This document shows positions 23,246 to 35,189 of a DNA stretch of 64,000 nucleotides, piece after piece. The notes under the pieces were generated by a model that did no database searches, was not told the DNA's origin, and saw only the letters and a program-made list of their open reading frames with translations. The stretch is from assembly GCA_030762895.1 (NCBI GenBank), contig CM061068.1, forward strand, positions 38,116,783 to 38,180,782. The letters run 5' to 3'. A program made the position numbers and the translations under genes. Numbering within the stretch: the stretch's first letter is position 1; the number at the start of each line of letters is the position of its first letter. Source of the stretch: Sophora flavescens (Eukaryota > Streptophyta > Magnoliopsida > Fabales > Fabaceae).

Positions 23246-24685
23246 TGATGAGTGTGTTTTCACCTCATATTTCATTGACATTTTGCTAGCATTTTCATAT
23301 AGTTTAGGCATTTCTAATTTGATTTTGGTTAGTTTTTACCTTGGAATGGGTAAGACGGTTTTGTGGTGTTGTTGTGCAGGAATTAAGAATTAAATGCTCA
23401 AGATTAGCCATGATGGAGCTTGCACCAAGATGGAGCTTGAAAAGCAAGAAAATGAGCCAAACAGAGCCCATCACGGCCTAGCCGTGACAGCCATCACGGT
23501 CATGATCGAGTTGAGCAGAAAAGAAAGAATGGAAAAGTCAAAACTGGTAACGGCCAACCCTTGATGCCCATCATGGCCGTGACATGCCAACTGAACCAGA
23601 CCCTCACAGGCAGAACTGGTCACGGCCTGGTCGTGATGGTGGTCACGGCCTTGACAGACCAACCAGTGAAGCAACCTCCAAGGCAGAATCCGTCACGGCC
23701 TGGCCGTGATGGCCATCACGGCAGTGACGCGCAATATATGGATCTTTAGAAACTGATTTGATCAGAATTTATGATTGCTTGAGATTCAAGTTACCCTAAT
23801 CTATAAATAAGAGCACTTAGGCTCGAAAATAAAGGGGATCTTTAGGGGACTTTTAGAGACTTTTGGGCTGCTACCCTTAGGCAAATTAGGATTTTCTCTT
23901 CTTCTTCTTCTCCTCTCTTAGGTTTTCATTCATGTTTTTGTTAATCAAGCTTGCCATGACCATGACCATGCTTGAGTAGTAGTTTTATTTCTAGGGATTG
24001 GGGCTATGCCCAAGATCTGTTTTATGTTATGAACTGATGTTTTCCCTTTGTTAATTTCGATTTCGCTTTTGATTTGGTTTCTATCTCATGAATTACTTGT
24101 GAATCTAGTGCGCACTTATTTGCATGTCATAGATACTCTAAGGAGGAACCTAGCGGTGAACTTAGGTATTGGATACTTAGGAATCAAACTTAGGACTTAA
24201 ATCACGAGAGTGAGAAACGGTCATTCGAGGGTTCACGAATTGTCACAAAACTTAAAGGGTTCAATCTAAATTCAATTACCACGAGAGTAGGGGTTGGTTT
24301 AATTGGGCACGGTTTTTGTAACCCGAGAGGGAGCATTAACTTATTTAGGATAAATTCGCCTTCAAAACAATTTTGATGATTAATAAGGGGTAGTCAATTT
24401 AGTAACATAAGCAATCTAGTTGGTAACCCAATTCCTAGGAATCTCTTTAGATTTGAAAAACCCCTAATTGATTTATTTTCCTCTTTTAATTGATTGCATT
24501 CTTAAATATCTGATTTCCTAGTTAATTCTTATTTCAAAAATCAAATCTTTTCAAAATCCTTTTTTATATAGTCCAGTTTAATTGGTTTAATAATTAGTTG
24601 TTATTTGAGATCACGGTCTCTGTGGTTCCGATCTTTTTATTATATGGCGACGAATCCGGTACACTTGCCGGAATCCGCGACATCA
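23246..24685 (+). repeat. element B 5' LTR
   Basis: A 1,440-base LTR from TGATGAGTGTG to GCGACATCA. It has a TATA box (CTATAAATAA at 23801-23810) and, upstream of it, an array of palindromic CACGGCC/GGCCGTG units. A TTCACGAATTGTCAC region and a GATCACGGTCTCTGTGG segment near the 3' end recur in C. Confidence 0.93.
23465..23735. repeat. paired-palindrome array in the B 5' LTR
   Basis: Successive units pair an odd palindrome (ATCACGGCCTAGCCGTGA or CACGGCCTGGCCGTGATGG type) with an even one (ATCACGGCCGTGAT type) about 6-8 bases later. Pairs are separated by roughly 50 bases. Copies are degenerate. The array ends about 65 bases before the TATA box. A matching array lies in the 3' LTR (29263-29525). 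Confidence 0.8.
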
Positions 24686-24691
24686 AGTTTT

Positions 24692-24709
24692 TGGCGCCGT
24701 TGCCGGGGA
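24692..24709 (+). other. element B primer-binding site (tRNA-Asp)
   Basis: TGGCGCCGTTGCCGGGGA begins seven bases after the LTR. It is complementary to the 3' end of plant tRNA-Asp (GUC) including CCA, the primer typical of Athila-type elements. Confidence 0.88.
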
Positions 24710-24851
24710 CTGTGCTTTCTTGAATCTCAATTTAATTTTTAAATTGATTTTTCTGGACTTTTTCTTTTTAATTATTTATTTTTTAGAAAAAAATATTTCT
24801 TTTTTTCATTTATCTCTTTTTCTTTCTAGAGTATCTATTTCTCTCCTATAG

Positions 24852-26255
24852 GTGTTTTTCTCTTTTATACAAAGATCCCTAAGTCTTGGAAACCTTATTG
24901 AGGTTGACCCCGAAATCGAAAGGACATTTCATAGACGTATGAGACTACAAAGAGAGAGGGAGAGGTTGATTCCCATTCCACTCATGGCGAATCTACCGGA
25001 TACAAAACCACTGAAGGACTACGCAGTCCTAAATGCTAGGGGTTTGCGAACTGGGATTGCTAGGCCAGAAATTGAGGCGGAGAACTACACTATACCTCCT
25101 ATGCTAATTAGCATGATTAGGCAACATCAATTCGGAGGATTACCCTCAGAGGACCCGACCGATCATGTGGAGACATTCCTGGAGTTCACCGATGCAATTA
25201 GAATTCATGGTGCCCCGATTGATGCTATATGCTTGAGGTTATTCCCCTCCTCTCTGACTGGAAAGGCAAAAGCTTGGTTGAAGCAAGTGCCCGCTAATAC
25301 GTTGTCAACTTGGGACCAACTGGAGCAGGCATTCTGGGAGAAATTCTTCCCTCCATCCAAGATTGCTTACCTACGAACTCAGATCACCGGCTTCTTCCAA
25401 AAGGACGGAGAATGCTTATCCGAAGCTTGGGATCGTTACAAAGGGATGCTAGAGTCTTGCCCACATCATGGACTCGAAAGGTGGTTGTTAGTGCATACCT
25501 TCTACAACGGATTGGATCACTCTTCGAAGGTGTCACTTGACTCCGCAGCTGGTGGAGCCTTTATGAATAGACCTTTGACCGAAGCATTCAATATCATTGA
25601 AAACGTAGCCACCAACTATCACCAATGGGGTTCGGAAAGAGGTAATAACCCGAAAAAGATTTCGGGGGGTAAGTTTGAAATGAATAGCACTGATCTAATT
25701 ATGTCTAAAATTGACTCACTGAATAAACGCTTTGATAAGCTTGAAAAGGCGAATGTGAGTTCAATAGGTGCTACTAATATTGTTTGTGAGATTTGTGGAA
25801 TGAAGGGACATGACATCATGGAGTGCCCACATGGTATTGCTCCTGGATCCGGTGCTTCGGGGGAACAAGTGAACTCTTGTCACAACTTTCATGACACGAA
25901 CCCGAAGTTGCCAAACTATGCTCCCCCAAATACTTACAACCAAGGAAGGAAGAATAGCCCTTACCTCTCCTATGGGAACTACAACAACACGTTGAACCAC
26001 GAATTCCAAGAAGGCCAAGGTAATAGAAAACCCGCATCGGGGTATCCTCAGGTACAAAAGTCTAAACTTGAGTCTCTTTTGAAAAATTTTGTTGCAACTC
26101 AAACAAAACAAAATGAAGAGTTTAGGCAACAAGGTAGGACTGTCAATGAGGCAATAAAAGAGTTAGCATCTAAGGTAGATAAATTAGCCATCCATAATAA
26201 GATGTTAGAAACTCAGATTACCCAACAAGCTAGTACATATTCTAGAGCACTGTAA
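24852..26255 (+). pseudogene. element B gag (Athila type), nearly intact
   Basis: An open frame of 467 codons encodes a retrotransposon gag: matrix/capsid (MIRQHQFGGLPSEDPTDHVETF, LRLFPSSLTGKAKAWL, FWEKFFPPSK, ERWLLVHTFYNGLDH), then one CCHC knuckle (CEICGMKGHDIMEC, about 25787-25828) and a Gln/Asn-rich tail. At the position where sister C has its first ATG (59347), B has ATA, so B's normal start is lost; the next in-frame ATG is 24939. The frame closes at 26253 because a stretch of roughly 50 bases present in C is deleted, separating gag from protease. Confidence 0.88.
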
Positions 26256-26301
26256 TGCTATATACTTAAGGGATGATAAGCTTGGTGTAGTTGAGAAGGA
26301 T

Positions 26302-27189
26302 GTGGAATGTGAGGAGGACATGAGTGAACATGAAGAGATAGAGCCAAATTATGTCCCTCCACCACCTTACCAACCACCAATACCTTTCCCACAAAGGTTG
26401 GTCAAGAAAAAGCAATTAGAAATAGAAACTAAGAGCTTAATTGAGGAGCATGATCCCATGATAAAAACTAATATGCCTCCTAAACTGAAAGATCCAGGAA
26501 GTTTCTCTATTGCTTGCTCAATTGGAGAGGTGAAAATAGACCAAGCCTTATGTGACTTAGGGGCTAGTGCGAGTTTGATGCCGCTTACTATCTTTGAGAG
26601 GTTAGGAACCAAGAAATTGAGTCCATCCAAATCCTCTTTACAATTTGCGGATGGCTCAACTAAAACTCCTCTAGGCATACTAGAGAATGTTCCCATAAAG
26701 GTAGGAAAATTTTTCATTCCTACCGATTTCATGGTATTGGATATGAATGGGAATTCTAAATTCCCTATCATTCTAGGAAGGCCATTCCTAGCCACAGCTG
26801 GAGCAATAATAGTTGTAAAGAATGGCAAGCTCTATTTAAATGTAGAGGAAGGTAGGGTAGATTTTGATTTGACTAACTCATATAACAACCCTCCTTTTGA
26901 GAGTCATGTGTGCAGGATTGAGATAATGCCTCCAGAGGTGAAGGAAGAGCTTAACATGGAAGCAACTCCAAAACTTTGCATGACAAATGATGCACCAAAT
27001 AAAGATGAACCAGGAGTTGCTCAATATGTGGAATTAAAACTTCCCCCGGAAAGAAGTAAGGCCACGAAACTCAGAGTGACGAGAGCAAAGCGAAAGCACA
27101 ATTGGCCATATGAACAAAATCGGCTCTTTGAAGGACTTCCATGGAAGAGATGTGTTCTTGAACTTCCAAGCCCAGCCGACCCCGGTTGA
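26302..27189 (+). CDS. element B protease, intact frame
   Basis: A 295-codon frame containing a retropepsin-like domain: ALCDLGASASLMPL near 26550-26590, then VPIKVGKFFIPTDF and the C-terminal FPIILGRPFLATAGA (about 26761-26805). The Asp-Leu-Gly active site, rather than Asp-Ser/Thr-Gly, is shared with C and is what I recall of Athila-type proteases, so it is probably the family form rather than damage. A Lys/Arg-rich tail ends in LPSPADPG. The frame would normally follow gag as a polyprotein. No RT follows. Confidence 0.85.
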   Translation: MECEEDMSEHEEIEPNYVPPPPYQPPIPFPQRLVKKKQLEIETKSLIEEHDPMIKTNMPPKLKDPGSFSIACSIGEVKIDQALCDLGASASLMPLTIFERLGTKKLSPSKSSLQFADGSTKTPLGILENVPIKVGKFFIPTDFMVLDMNGNSKFPIILGRPFLATAGAIIVVKNGKLYLNVEEGRVDFDLTNSYNNPPFESHVCRIEIMPPEVKEELNMEATPKLCMTNDAPNKDEPGVAQYVELKLPPERSKATKLRVTRAKRKHNWPYEQNRLFEGLPWKRCVLELPSPADPG

Positions 27190-27399
27190 TTGAAGGGAGT
27201 ATGGTCAAGCTTAAGACCGTAAATAAGCGCTTCTTGGGAGGCACCCAAGTTTCATTTCCCTTTTCCATTTGTTTTTGAATTTTGTTTTTGAATAATTTGA
27301 GAAGATTAGAGAAGAAAGATCACTAATTGATGGTTTTGCCTAGTATTTTTAGGCTATGAAAGCAGTAAGAGCAAAAAGGCAAGAAAAAGATAAAGTCAG

Positions 27400-27640
27400 A
27401 AGTCATCACGCCCAGGCCGTGACGGTGGTCATGGCCGTGAATATCTAACCAAAGAAGATCAGAAAGGATCACGGCCCAGCCGTGATATCCATCACAGGCA
27501 TGATGAGAAGGACCCTGAAGATCAGAATGCATCACGGCCTAGCCGTGATGGAACTCACGGTCGTGACAGGCCAGCTCCTATAGACCAGAATTGATCACGG
27601 CCTAGCCGTGATGAGTATCACGACCGTGACACATCTTTCA
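27400..27640. repeat. palindrome array in the B internal region
   Basis: Four pairs of CACGGCC/GGCCGTG-type palindromes (GATCACGGCCCAGCCGTGAT and relatives) downstream of the protease. The same array occurs at the equivalent place in C (61878-62112). The motif is therefore not confined to LTRs in this family. Confidence 0.8.
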
Positions 27641-29040
27641 GTAGCTCTTTGACTGGCATGTGAGCCAGCACCTTCTACCACCTCGGTGAGTTGTTCCATT
27701 TTTCTCCTCTCTCCGACTTGATTATTTACATTGGGGATAATGTAAGTTTTTAAGCTTAGGGTAGGGGAATTTTTGTAGTTTTTTTTCTGCATTTTTTGCA
27801 TTTTTCATGTTGCATTCATATAGGCATAGTTTTGCATGATCACGTGATTAGATTGCCCCTTGCTTAGATTATGCATCCAATTGTGAGAACTTGGTGCCAA
27901 ATAAATTGAGATAGTGAATTTTTGAACCCAATGTTGGTATTCTTGTGATAAGGCTAAAAATGAAAATGCTTGAGATGATCTTTGATAGTTGATAATTAGC
28001 ATGTGGTTCTCTAGATTTGTGTTTCTCATTGATTTTAAACTACTAAATGTGAGATTTTTGAGCCTAAAAGGGGTACTCACTAAATCTACCCCATTCTTTG
28101 TGATTGAGTGTTTTATTCCTCTTGGATTGTATTATCTAGAACTTGACTTGAAATTGTTTTGAAACTTAAAAAATTTTTAAAACATATTTGAAAATGATTG
28201 AGGCACTAGGCATTTTTCTGGCCTTCTGAGCTTTTATTGATTAAATGATACCCCTTAGTTGCCCAATTTTGAGCCTAATAAAATAAAATACTTTTCTTGG
28301 CACCTTGATTTATTTTGATGAATAATGCTTGGTATGACACCTTTTAAAGTATTGCAAAAAGGGTAAAAAGGTAGTTTGAAAAATAAAATTGTGGGATGAG
28401 AAAGTTAGAAAAATATTTCTCTTAAGTTGAAAATCTCCCCTTCTCCAAATAAATAAAATAAAATAAATAAACAAAAAATGGAGAAGGGGATGAGAAAAAT
28501 AAAGTGAGAAATAAAATAAAATAAAGATAAAAAAAAGAGAGAAAGGTGGAAAAGTGAACTAAAAGGCCCAAAAAGGTATTTTAGAAGGTTGTCACGCTTT
28601 GCATTTTTGATATTTTGTTTAGCCTTCTTGAATTTTCCTTTTCTTGATTTCCCCATCTAACAATTAATCTCATGGCCCCATTACAACCAAAATAAAAGAC
28701 CTATTGATCCCTATGTGTTTTCATTAATAAAGTAGAGATTTGGTTAATAGTCAAGCTTATGGTAGAATACCTTCCTTGAGGAAATTGAGCGAATTGTCAT
28801 ATGTCCTTAAACACTTGAGTGAGGTGAGAAGAGTGCCCGAATTAGTGGGAGATATGAATTTAGGGAACCTAAACTTCTAATTGGACTTGAAATTGATTGT
28901 CTCTTGGGTACTTATTGAATATACGTGTTACTTGGATTAGTTACTCGGGTTCTTGGTTCACTATCCATGCTCTAATTGTTTATCTTGACTAGCCTTTGTG
29001 ATTGCTTGAGGACAAGCAAAGTCTTAAGCTTGGGGTGGTT
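27641..29040 (+). other. element B 3' untranslated region
   Basis: AT-rich with no coding frame. It contains the paired words TTACATTGGGGATAATGTAAG and CTTAAGCTTGGGGTGG. The region ends in a purine-rich tract directly before the 3' LTR. Compared with C, about 300 bases near 28500-28790 are present only here. Nothing else is recognisable. Confidence 0.7.
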
Positions 29041-30462
29041 TGATGAGTGTGATTTCACCTCATATTTCATTGACATTTTGCATGCATTTTCATATAGTTT
29101 AGGCATTTCTAATTTGATTTAGGTTAGTTTTTACCTTGGAACGGGTAAGGCGGTTTTGTGGTGTTGTTGTGCAGGAGTTAAAGATAAAATGCTCAAGATT
29201 AGCCATGATGGAGCTTGCACCAAGATGGAGCTTGAAAAGCAAGAAAATGAGCCAAACAGAGCCCATCACGACCTAGCCGTGACAGCCATCACGGTCATGA
29301 TCGAGTAGAGCAGAAAAGAAAGAATGGAAAAGTCAGAACTGGTAACGGCCAGCCCGTGATGCCCATCACGGTCGTGGCATGCCAGCTAAACCAGACCCTC
29401 ACAGGCAGAACTGATCACGGCCTGGCCATGATGGTGGTCACGGCCGTGACAGACCAACCAGTGAAGCAACATCCAAGGCAGAATCCGTCATGGCCTGGCC
29501 GTGATGGCCATCACGGCAGTGACGCACAATATATGGATCTTTAGAAACTGATTTGATCAGAATTTGTGATTGCTTGGGATTCAAGTTACCCTAATATATA
29601 AATAAGAGCACTTAGGCTCGAAAATAAAGGGGATCTTTAGGGGACTTTTAGAGACTTTGGGGCTGCTACCCTTAGGTAAATTAGGATTTTCTCTTCTTCT
29701 TCTCCTCTCTTAGGTTTTCATTCACGTTTTTGTTAATCAAGCTTGCCATGACCATGGCCATGCTTGAGTATTAGTTTTATTTCTAGGGATTGGGGCTATG
29801 CCCAAGATCTGTTTTATGTTATGAATTGATGTTTTCCCTTTGTTAATTTCGATTTCGCTTTCAATTTGGTTTCTATCGCATGAATTACTTGTGAATTTGG
29901 TGCGCACTTATTTGCATGTCGTAGATACTCTAAGGAGGAACCTAGCGGTGAACTTAGGTATTGGATCTATAGGAATCAAACTTAGGACTTAAATCACGAG
30001 AGTTAGAAGCGGTCCTTCGAAGGTTCACGAATTGTCACAAAACTTAAAGGGTTCAATCTAAATTCAATTACCACGAGAGTAGGGGTTGGTTTAATTGGGC
30101 ACGGTTTTTGTAACCCGAGAGGGAGAATTAACTTATTTAGGATAAATTCGCCTTCAAAGCAATTTTGATGATTAACAAGGGGTAGTCAATTTAGTAACAT
30201 AAGCAATCTAGTTGGTAACCCAATTCTTAGGAATCTCTTTAGATTTGAAAAACCCCTAATTGATTTACTTTCCTCTTTTAATTGATTGCATTCTTAAATA
30301 TCTGATTTCCTAGTTAATTCTTATTTCAAAAATCAAATCTTTTCAAAATCCTTTTTTATATAGTCCAATTTAATTGGTTTAATAATTAGTTGTTATTTGA
30401 GATCACGGTCTCTGTGGGATCGATCTTTTTATTACTTGGCAACGAATCCCTCCACGACATCA
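29041..30462 (+). repeat. element B 3' LTR
   Basis: A 1,422-base LTR from TGATGAGTGTGATTTC to CCACGACATCA, followed by the TSD ATGGT. It matches the 5' LTR except for scattered substitutions and a short deletion close to its right end, where the CACTTGCCGG words are missing. Confidence 0.93.
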
Positions 30463-31236
30463 ATGGTTGAGGGGGAGGTTCAACATAGGGGAGATTGCCC
30501 GAGAGTACGGTGATCTGGTCATCCACGGTAGGTCACCCGAGGTTTGGTGACCGTCCCCCCCGGTGTGATGAAGCATCCACAGTTTGATGCATTGGCTATA
30601 CATGGGGTTCACTCGAGGTTCGGTGAACTGTCGGTGTTGGTGCTTCTGTGGCCAATACGGATATGTAACTCCGAAGTTGTTGATCCTGAGTTAGTTTGGA
30701 TCCACATGCATAATGGAGTGGCGGAGTAGCTTTGCATTGTACCGCATAGCATGCTTGTTATGATGTTGATACATGTTGATGTACATGTTGTTGTATGCTT
30801 ATGATGTTGTCATGTCTGTTTGTTTACCTTGCTTCCTATCTCCATGTCGTATGTTTACATGATTCTTATTTTGTTTGTTTGTTTGGCATGTTTGGCTTCA
30901 TGCAAAGGATGTCGAGCATTCCGGATAGGAGAGACTCTGAGGAGCCACCACTCATAGTTAGGACCTTTTATTTTGTTAGTCTAGTTTTTAGTTGTATTCC
31001 GAGGTTTTCGGAACGGTTATACCAGCTTTGTTGGGATGTTTGTTTATGTTTTATTTGTTTATTTGTTTTAAACTTGATTTTATTTCCGCGTTTTGAGAAC
31101 TCGTTCATGTGGGACATTTCTACCCATAGACAAATGCTTTATATCAAATATTTTATTTATTTCAGTAAATGTATGATTTATTTTTCAGCTTTTTCGTTTT
31201 ATTGCCTTATAACATGCGGGGTAGCAGGGTGTCACA
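30463..31236 (+). repeat. element A 3' LTR, right part
   Basis: Resumes at the B target site and matches the end of the A 5' LTR through GTAGCAGGGTGTCACA. The first five bases are the duplicated target ATGGT. Confidence 0.92.
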
Positions 31237-32609
31237 TTTATCACTCTTTTGCCTACACCAAAGTGTGTTAAGCTTGGTGAATGCATGAACCTTGAAAGTA
31301 AACTAGCAGTGAACATCAAATCTGGTCTAGTTGCTGTCAAATAAAGAGGGCAGCCAACTAAACTTATGTACTGAGTTACATCTGCCTTTGCATCACCATC
31401 AGCCTTGGAGAGCTTTTCATTTACAGCAAGAGGAGTTGAAACTGGATTGCAACTCTCCATCTTGAATTTTTTCAGTAAATCATTGGCATACTTTCTCTGT
31501 GAGAGAAAGATTCCATCATCTAGTTGATGTACTTCCATTTCCAAAAAATACCTCAACATTTCAAGATCCGTCATCTCGAAAACCTGCAACATACTCCTTT
31601 TAAATTTGCTAATTTCATCAATATCATCACCCGTAACCAGCAAATCATCTACATAAAGTGAAACTACAACTTTCTTCCAATTGCCACAATCTTTCACATA
31701 AAGAGTAGGCTCATTTTGACTCCTCCTGAAATCATTTTGCAAAAAGTATGAGTCAGTTATGCTGTGCCAGGCTCTTGGAGCCTGTTTCAGCCCATACAAG
31801 GCTTTATAAAGCCTATAAACTTTGTCTTCATGGCCTGCAACAATATAACCAGCAGGCTATTTAACATAATTTTTTTCCTGCAAAACTCCATTTAAAAAGG
31901 CCGATTTAACATCCAAGTGAAAGATTTTCCATCCATATTGAACTGACAGAGCAACAATCAATCTAATTGTTTCATGCCTAGCAACTGGTGCAAATGTATC
32001 ACCATAATTAACTCCGGCCATTTGAGAATACCCTTTCACCATAAGTCTAGCCTTATTCTTATGAATGGAACCATCAGGATTTAACTTTGTTCTATAAACC
32101 CACTTGAAACCAATCACATGCTTGTCCTTGGGCCTTGAAGTGAGTTCCCAAGTACCATTTTTGTTGATCATAGTTAGCTCCTCTTTCATTGCATTATTCC
32201 ATTCTGTTAGCTTTGAAGCCTCTTCAAAACAAGAAGTCTCATTCACCACAAAGTTGCATTTTTCATAAATTTCAGCCAAGGACTTGGTCTTTAGCACTGG
32301 AGAATCAGATTCAGCTATCACATTTTCATTTGCAGCTTGCTTCTGGCTATTAGGTGTATTAGGAGTGGTTGTTTGCTGGACTAAATTTATTCTTCTCTTA
32401 ACTTGATTATTTTCCCAATCCCAATATGCATTCTCATCAACTTGAATATCCCTGCTGATCACAATTTGTTTTGACTTTATATTGTACACTCTATAACCTT
32501 TGGAGCTTGCTTCATAGCCCAAGGAAATCCCCATTTCAGCTTTGTCATCCAATTTGGATCTTTTAGCTGCTGCAACATGAACATAGCAGATTGATCCAAA
32601 AATCCTCAA
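31237..32609 (-). pseudogene. Ty1/copia reverse transcriptase
   Basis: Minus-strand copia RT. N-terminal part: ELTMINKNGTWELTSRPKDK, then GFKWVYRTKLNPDGSI, VARHETIRLIVAL and HLDVKSAFLNGVL. After one TAG (YVK*PAGY, where Gln is usual) the frame continues to MYGLKQAPRAW and the catalytic SLYVDDLLVTGDD near 31650, so the YVDD box is intact. It ends at KRV on the A insertion, and its continuation is the RNase H fragment at 10650-10889. A frameshift near 32600 separates it from integrase. Confidence 0.93.
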
Positions 32610-33333
32610 GTGTTTTGGCTGAAGGCTTCACTCCTATCCAAGCCTCAATTGGTGTTTTCCTTTGAACAACTCTTGTTGGTAGCCTATTCAAGAGATACAC
32701 TGCTGTATAAACAACTTCAGCCCAGAAGCTTTTTGGCAGATTCTTTTCTGCAATTAAACATCTTGCCATCTCCATAATTGTTCTATTTTTCCTCTCTAAA
32801 ACTCCATTCTGCTCAGGAGTGTAGCTAATTGTCAATTGATGGACAATCCCCATATCTTCACACAACATATTAAATTCATTGAAGGTATACTCATTTCTGT
32901 TATCTGATCTCAACATTTTAATCTTGCAACCACTTTGAGACTCCACCATAGCTCTAAACTTTTTAAAGACATTGAAAGTTTGAGCTTTGCTTGATAAAAA
33001 ATACACCCATGTCATTTTGGTCAGATCATCGATAAACAAAATAAAGTATTTGTTCTGGCTTAGAGAAGGGACACTCATAGGACCACACAAGTCAGTATGA
33101 ATAAGCTCCAATTTGTTCTTTGCCTGTGTGACATTTGTTGATGAAAAAGACTTTCTATGCATTTTCCCTAGTTGACAAGCATCACATAAATCATCAAAAC
33201 AACTTATTGTAGGCATGTCTCTAACCATATCATGGGATTGCAAAAATTTCAATGCATTCATATTGAAATGACCATACCTCTTATGCCATAGTGCAGAATC
33301 ATCATGTTTGGAAACAAGTACTGATTGATTCAA
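32563..33333 (-). pseudogene. Ty1/copia integrase
   Basis: A 256-codon minus-strand frame. It has the GAG-pre-integrase block (ALWHKRYGHFNMNALKFL, then CDACQLGKMHRKSF, giving the HHCC zinc site). The integrase core has its three acidic positions visible: HTDLCGPM, RSDNRNEY and QNGVLERKN. The second motif is normally RSDNGGEY, so one conserved Gly is changed. The frame is bounded by a stop at its upstream end (near 33334) and a frameshift near 32600. Confidence 0.93.
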
Positions 33334-33563
33334 TTAATTCAAACTGATAGGAAAACTATTATCACACATTTCAACCTTAACAACTTCTGAATCATTTGAA
33401 TCCAGTATGATACAGCCATTAATTTTAAATGAAAGTGAATATACTCTCTTCATTAATTGTGCAACACTAAGCAAATTCTGATCCAAGTCAGGAATAAACA
33501 AAACATCATGAATTAACTTAGGACCTTTGCTAGTGTAACCTGAAACTGTACCTCTGCCTTCAG
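33334..33563 (-). pseudogene. Ty1/copia protease to pre-integrase segment, cut by element F
   Basis: Minus-strand reading EGRGTVSGYTSKGPKLIHDV, then FIPDLDQNLLSVAQLM, the spacer between copia protease and GAG-pre-integrase. It stops at 33563, where the LTR of element F begins. The gag and N-terminal pol would lie beyond F and its nested elements, outside the window. Confidence 0.85.
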
Positions 33564-34278
33564 TGTAACATCCTTGTTTTTACATATATGTTTAATTGCT
33601 CTATTAAGAGTGATTAATTTTTTTCTAAATGCTTATTTTTATTTATTTTTATGTTATTTGGCTTGATTAATTTTATTTACTCGTTTTAATATGTTTTAGT
33701 GAGTGCGTTAGACTGTGTTGTTACAGGGTGCGCACACTTGCTAGATAGTAGCATTACGCTACTATTCTTTGTTTAGAAAAATACAATCTAAAATTATTTT
33801 AGTTAAAGAAAAATTATTTTAGTAGTCCCTAAAAGAAATTTTTAGCATCATAAAAATAAAAAGAACATTTTTGGAAGCTTTTCTTTTACTTGACTGTGCA
33901 ACTAGCCACATTTTTCTCTTTCTTTTCCCCTTTTCTTTTTCTCTCTCTTTCTTCACATTCTTCTCCTCTTCAGCAGCATAACACCGACCCTCATCTCCCA
34001 CCTCTCTAAATTTCAAAAACCCATTCTCCTCCTTCTCTCTTCAAGTCCGCCGCGCGCCGCTACCTTGGGAGCGCCTCCGGCCGCCCCTCGATGTAGGAGA
34101 AAAGACCGCGCGACCACCATCGCTCGAGGAGGACGATCGCGCATCGTGTCCCCGAAGTGCGAACGCCATTTCAACCGTGCAAAAACGCGCATGGTGATTC
34201 GAGTGCGCCGCCACTCTCCATGGTGGTTTCCACCATGTGAGTTCCTTTCAAGCTCCTTCTTCTTCCCTTGGGTTTGAT

Positions 34279-34281
34279 GTA

Positions 34282-34313
<32 letters not shown>
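34279..34313. repeat. (TC)n microsatellite
   Basis: A TC run of about 35 bases interrupted once by an A. In the 3' LTR the equivalent site is only TCTCTCT and is where element E inserted. Confidence 0.9.
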
Positions 34314-34314
<1 letters not shown>

Positions 34315-35189
34315 TTGTTGTCGCCATGAGCCGCCGTCCGCCGCCGCCACAGCACCACCACAAGCTCTTCTTTCTTCTTTGGGTCAGTGGTTCTCACTTT
34401 CCCTTGTTCATTTCAAGAACCCCAATTTGTTTCTCAAGCCCTAACCCTAGGTTTTGATTTCAGTTATCAAAATATGAAATTAATTGGTGTTTTATGAGAT
34501 TGGGATCATGATTAAGTGCTCCCCTAAATCAATTTTGTCAATCTCTTGTTAAATTGATTTTCCCCCAAATTTTCATCTTGAGCCTAAAAACCGCAAATCT
34601 GTTTTGAATTGAATGAATATGATTTTTGAGAAATTACATATATTGGTGAGTTATATTTATAGTGTGGATGTTGAGAAATTAATTTAGTGTTTTGTCTGTT
34701 TGTTTCTATGCTTGGATCGGTTCTCTGTGATGTTTTTCATGTTCGTGGTTGTTCTGTGGAAGAAGGAATTGCTCTTGGGAACTAATTGGAGCTGACTACA
34801 TAGCTGTAAAGTTCCAGAAAAACCTCTGAACGTCTTAAAAGGTGGTGGAAGATAATACATTAGGTGTAGTATGGGTTTTAAATGTGGGTTTAATATATTT
34901 GCTTAGGAAATTGCATGGGGTTATTGATATAAACTGCTTCATTTTAATTGTATGAATTATCCGTATGGCTTATGTAGTTAGTATCTTATATGATGCTATG
35001 TGTGGACCATTTTTAATGGTAATAGCTTGATGCTATATTTTGAACTGTTAATATTTTGGTAGGGTTCGAATTCGAGAACCTCACCTATTCTTGAATTTCT
35101 GGATGTTGAGCATCAATTTGACCTCATTCTAGTTAGGCTCTAGGTATAGCCTATCTGTTATAATCGTTCAGTCGCTTAGGGACTTTTTG

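Larger units (their letters stand above)
23246..30462 (+). mobile_element. element B: complete Athila-like gag-protease element without RT or integrase
   Basis: A 7,217-base element with LTRs at both ends, perfect 5-bp TSDs ATGGT (23241-23245 and 30463-30467), a tRNA-Asp primer site, gag and protease. After the protease comes a short conserved 3' motif region (TTAAGACCGTAAATAAGCG, then TTGGGAGGC) and about 1.8 kb without coding sequence. RT, RNase H and integrase are absent. Element C has the same layout, so loss of pol looks ancestral and B would need enzymes in trans. In a 113-base sample the LTRs differ at about 5% of positions, consistent with insertion after A. Confidence 0.92.
10890..31236 (+). 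mobile_element. element A: Del/Tekay-type Ty3/gypsy chromovirus, nested and decayed
   Basis: Two long LTRs beginning TGTAACACCC and ending GGTGTCACA bound gag, protease, RT, RNase H, integrase and a C-terminal chromodomain-like segment in that order, typical of Ty3/gypsy chromoviruses of the Del/Tekay lineage. After removing one full element (B) and two solo LTRs with their TSDs, the native length is about 9.25 kb. It split a copia element. The expected 5-bp TSD reads CTCAG on the left and TTTAT on the right; two of the three mismatches are C versus T. In a 165-base sample of the LTR start the two LTRs differ at roughly 7% of positions, so this is an old insertion. The coding region has many stops. 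Confidence 0.93.

Noticed and set aside
33819..34363. Minus-strand frames rich in Arg/Glu/Lys within the F LTR
   Set aside because: They are translations of CT-rich LTR sequence and the microsatellite; no domain.
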